Part shown: positions 31,496 to 33,771 of the stretch, piece after piece
How the letters are laid out: every line of letters starts with the position of its first letter
How positions within the stretch are numbered: position 1 is the stretch's first letter
Assembly: GCA_007692665.1 (NCBI GenBank)
Contig: REBP01000102.1
Location: 1-33,771, forward strand
Direction of reading: 5' to 3'
DNA length: 33,771 nucleotides
DNA from: Gemmatimonadales bacterium
GTDB lineage: Bacteria > Gemmatimonadota > Gemmatimonadetes > Longimicrobiales > Gaopeijiaceae
Translations under genes and position numbers: made by a program
The notes under the pieces: generated by a model
Told to the model about the DNA's origin: nothing
Database searches by the model: none
What the model saw: only the letters and a program-made list of their open reading frames with translations

Positions 31496-32746
31496 CTACA
31501 TGAGCTCGGTGGAAACCTCGACGCCCCTTTCGAGGCTCCGGTGAACCGGGCACCGGTCGGCGATCTCGACGAGACGCTGCCGCTGCTCCTCGTCCAGGTC
31601 CCCCTCCAGGGTGAGCTCCCTCACGACGTGGTCCTTGCCGCCCTCCTTGCTGTGACGGATGCGGACGTGCACATCCTCGAGGGGCCAGGACTTCCGGTCG
31701 GCGTACATGCGCAGCGTGATGGTGGTGCAGGCCGCGAGCGAGGCCCAGAGCATCTCGTAGGGCGTCGGACCCTCGTCGGTGCCACCCAGGTGCTCGGGCT
31801 CGTCCAGAACGAAGCGGTGCCCCCGCACCCCGGCCTCCGTGCGGTACCCGGTGGGACCGGTTGCCACCGCAACCTCGCCGGAGTCCGCGGCCACATGGGC
31901 GCGGGGGGCTCCCGGAGCCTCCGCCTCGCCTTCTCCGGCGGCGGCATCCAGCGTGCCGCCTGCGGAGCCGGCACCCTCCACTTCGAGCCCGAGGTAGCGG
32001 GATGCCCACGCCGCGATGACACGCGCGGCGTATCGGGAGTGCTCGGGATCCGTGAGCAGGTGATCGGCTCCGTCGAGGGCCACGAAGCTCCTCGGATGCC
32101 GGGCCGCCGAGAAGATCTTCCCCGCATGGGCCACGGAGACGACCTCGTCATCGGGCGCGTGGAGCACGAGGAGCGGCCGCGCGAGCGATTGCACGGCCTC
32201 GTCGAGGCGCGCTTCCGATACATCGTCCACGAATCCCTGCCGAACCGTGAAGGGACGGCCCCCGATGGAAACGAGGGCCTCGCCGCTGGCTTCCAGTTCC
32301 TCCAGCTGTCCCTCCATGTGCCCGAGGACATGCGCAGGGTCCGACGGGGCGCCGATGGTCGCCACCGCCCGCACCGAGGGGAGGGCCAGCGCCGCCCGGA
32401 TCACCGCCGCCCCCCCGAGGGAATGCCCGATCAGGAGCTGGGGCGCGGCCCAGGCCTCGGCCATGTAGCGGGCCGCCGCCACCAGGTCGTCGACATTGGA
32501 GGTGAAGTCGGTATCGGAAAAATCCCCCTCGCTCGTGCCGAGCCCCGTGAAGTCGAAGCGGAGGACACCGACGCCGGCCTGGTTCAGGGCCCGCGACAGG
32601 TTCACCACCGGCCGCAGGTTCTTGCTGCAGGTGAAGCAGTGCGCGAAGAGGGCCCAGGCCACCGGATCCCCCCCCACCGGGAGATCGACCCGCGCGGCCA
32701 GCCGGTCCCCGAAGGCTCCCTGGAAGTGCACGATGTGGGTCTTCAT
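31496..32746 (-). CDS. Bifunctional alpha/beta hydrolase-OsmC fusion protein
   Basis: A known fusion architecture in 416 residues. The N-terminal hydrolase (1 to about 260) has FDFTGLGTSEGDF, nucleophile elbow LLIGHSLGG (Ser 109), LLVLHAPDDEVV and the His in LDGADHLL. A variable linker rich in Ala/Gly/Glu follows. The C-terminal OsmC/Ohr-like domain has GYRTEAGVRGHRFVLDEPEH, LWASLAACTTITLRMYADRK and CPVHRSL, with the two peroxidatic-type Cys in place. Likely role is thiol-based peroxide detoxification coupled to ester hydrolysis; the real substrate is unknown. ATG at 32746 overlaps the SRPBCC stop (ATGA). It converges with the Ig-lipoprotein gene, 12 bases apart. Confidence 0.93.
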   Translation of the reverse strand: MKTHIVHFQGAFGDRLAARVDLPVGGDPVAWALFAHCFTCSKNLRPVVNLSRALNQAGVGVLRFDFTGLGTSEGDFSDTDFTSNVDDLVAAARYMAEAWAAPQLLIGHSLGGAAVIRAALALPSVRAVATIGAPSDPAHVLGHMEGQLEELEASGEALVSIGGRPFTVRQGFVDDVSEARLDEAVQSLARPLLVLHAPDDEVVSVAHAGKIFSAARHPRSFVALDGADHLLTDPEHSRYAARVIAAWASRYLGLEVEGAGSAGGTLDAAAGEGEAEAPGAPRAHVAADSGEVAVATGPTGYRTEAGVRGHRFVLDEPEHLGGTDEGPTPYEMLWASLAACTTITLRMYADRKSWPLEDVHVRIRHSKEGGKDHVVRELTLEGDLDEEQRQRLVEIADRCPVHRSLERGVEVSTELM

Positions 32747-33285
32747 GGGGCAACGGTGTCCTTCCCGGAGTCGCCGGGAGTTGTGGGAGGACGCTCGGCC
32801 CGATGCCGCAGGCGTTCGAGCCAGGCGGCACGGGCCACGTCGAGGGTGCGCTGCAGCGTGCGGCGCAGAAGGCGGGGCGTGATTCCGGTCCACCACTCCT
32901 CGATCCGGACCGAGGTGCCCCCGTCCGGGAGCGGCAGCAGGCTCCACCGCTGGGCGCCGGTGGCCCCCATCATGCGGAGTGTCCATTCCAGCCGGCCCGG
33001 GGAAGTGCCGCCCCCCGGTTCGCGGGCCTCCAGCACCACCGAGCGAATCCGCATCCCGTCGGCGCGCCAGTCCAGTTTCACTCCGGGGGCCGGGGCATCG
33101 CCCCGAAGAATCGCAACGTCGATGCCGGGATGCCACGCGGCCCATCGTTCCACGCGGCACAGGAGGTTCCACACCCGTTCCGGGGGGGCCGCCACGTCCA
33201 CCTCCAGCGCCACGGCCACCGGCGCTGCGAGGTGGCCGCGCTCGAAGGCCCCGGGCTCCGGGGTGGTGGGCTTCCGAACATCCAT
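32743..33285 (-). CDS. SRPBCC-family (START-like) protein
   Basis: The 180-residue product has the fold's signature: a first strand (VALEVDVAAPPERVWNLLCR), helix and turn ERWAAWHPGI, later strands (VKLDWRADGMRIRSVVLEAR, RLEWTLRMMGATGAQRWSLL, GTSVRIEEWWTGI) and a long C-terminal helix (LLRRTLQRTLDVARAAWLER). These proteins hold hydrophobic ligands; function not predictable. Start at 33285 has GGAG six bases upstream. It is coupled to the hydrolase-OsmC gene. Confidence 0.85.
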   Translation of the reverse strand: MDVRKPTTPEPGAFERGHLAAPVAVALEVDVAAPPERVWNLLCRVERWAAWHPGIDVAILRGDAPAPGVKLDWRADGMRIRSVVLEAREPGGGTSPGRLEWTLRMMGATGAQRWSLLPLPDGGTSVRIEEWWTGITPRLLRRTLQRTLDVARAAWLERLRHRAERPPTTPGDSGKDTVAP

Positions 33286-33330
33286 GGATGGCTCCGCGGC
33301 GGGGGGGAGGAAACGAACCCCTCGAAGCTC

Positions 33331-33369
33331 GACGGGCGGCCCGGACCCCACAAGGCCCGACCGCCCGTC
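33331..33369 (-). terminator. Hairpin after the cupredoxin gene
   Basis: GACGGGCGG and CCGCCCGTC form a 9-bp stem with a 21-base loop, downstream of the stop at 33403 on the minus strand. No T-run follows; weak candidate. Confidence 0.35.
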
Positions 33370-33402
33370 TCGATCCCCAGCCCTGCCGTGCGACGGTCCG
33401 GT

Positions 33403-33771
33403 TCAGCGTCCGAGCCTGCCGGCTACCTGCCGGGGCGCGGCCACGAACAGCCCTTTCGCACCCTTCTCCGCATCGGCAAACTCGTGGTCCACCATGGCGT
33501 ACATGCCCGGCTCGGGCACGATCCACTCCATGACGGCGCCGTTCGAGGCGCCCAGGAGGACGGTCTGCATCCCCCGCCACTCGTTTTCCACGTTCCCCTC
33601 GTACCAGACCCGGTCGAAGATCGCCCCCACCACGTGGAAGCTCGAGACGTCGCTGGGTCCCACGTTCAGCACGTAGAGGCGGACCCGGTCTCCCTCGGTC
33701 ACCGGGATGGGGTCGGTCCAGTGGCGGGACTGGTGCCCGTTGAAGGCGACGATGAGGGGCTGCTTCAGGGC
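33403..33771 (-). CDS. Multicopper oxidase/NirK-like protein, C-terminal cupredoxin part (5' end off the window)
   Basis: 122 codons of the C-terminus are visible and the frame is open through the right edge. The sequence PVTEGDRVRLYVLNVGPSDV, SSFHVVGAIFDRVWYEG, NGAVMEWIVPEPGMYAMVDH and GAKGLFVAA matches the last cupredoxin domain of two-domain copper proteins such as NO-forming nitrite reductase. The His of SFHVVG is a likely copper or active-site ligand. Whether it is a true NirK cannot be told without the N-terminal type 1 copper motif. Confidence 0.85.
   Translation of the reverse strand, partial: ALKQPLIVAFNGHQSRHWTDPIPVTEGDRVRLYVLNVGPSDVSSFHVVGAIFDRVWYEGNVENEWRGMQTVLLGASNGAVMEWIVPEPGMYAMVDHEFADAEKGAKGLFVAAPRQVAGRLGR

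Noticed and set aside
1-33771. tRNA, rRNA, insertion sequences, prophage or CRISPR elements
   Set aside because: Looked for by eye in the gaps between genes; no cloverleaf, transposase, inverted-repeat-bounded element or spacer array was seen.

Overview
The window is very GC-rich (roughly 70%), with dense genes, strong G/C third-position bias and many ATGA-type overlaps. The proteins point to a free-living, outer-membrane-bearing (diderm) bacterium: an OmpA-family protein, an Mla-type lipid transport operon, many lipoprotein signal peptides and a carboxypeptidase-regulatory-like exported protein. E. coli-type FrdABCD, a TrxR-like ferredoxin-NADP reductase, a DUF222 protein, an ice-binding-domain lipoprotein and Big-domain lipoproteins together suggest Gemmatimonadota or a near relative. 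That placement is inference, not proof.

Layout. 1-1123: 5' part of a DUF222 protein running off the left edge (minus). 1449-2737: msrA and msrB, both exported and lipidated, coupled by ATGA. 2897-6335: frdABCD quinol:fumarate reductase operon (minus), with frdA broken by a single-base frameshift. 6668-7823: a NarL/FixJ response regulator (also frameshifted) and a small unknown protein. 8042-11026: an ice-binding-domain (DUF3494) lipoprotein with four Big-like repeats, then an OmpA-family protein, closed by a clear intrinsic terminator. 11152-18122: a long minus-strand run holding trxB, a ferredoxin-NADP reductase, an AI-2E-family transporter, a Nudix hydrolase, mlaD, mlaF, mlaE and an unknown first gene. 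18461-20973: rho with a C-rich leader, an unknown gene with a broken start, and an exported carboxypeptidase-regulatory-like protein. 21062-22709: a phosphoribosyltransferase with a collagen-like N-terminus and two small unknown genes. 22791-29757: two lipoproteins (a hydrolase and a PrcB-like protein), a sodium:solute symporter, a sensor kinase, MtgA and a beta-carbonic anhydrase. 29888-33771: an Ig-domain lipoprotein with an N-formylglutamate-amidohydrolase-like domain, an alpha/beta hydrolase-OsmC fusion, an SRPBCC protein and the C-terminal end of a cupredoxin/multicopper oxidase.

How it fits together. Themes are envelope upkeep (Mla lipid transport, MtgA, OmpA, exported Msr proteins), thiol and redox balance (TrxB, FNR, MsrAB, OsmC), and respiration on fumarate, perhaps with copper-dependent electron transfer. 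Non-coding features worth attention are a 28-bp perfect palindrome with a competing upstream arm in the ice-binding gene leader, a rut-like rho leader, two unrelated arrays of 10-bp direct repeats on either side of the symporter gene, and two genes with promoters placed for leaderless transcription.

Three genes (frdA, the response regulator and the gene at 19796) each look one base short. Two of the three are explained by shortening of a two-base run, so consensus errors are the simplest explanation, and these loci should not be read as true pseudogenes without read support.
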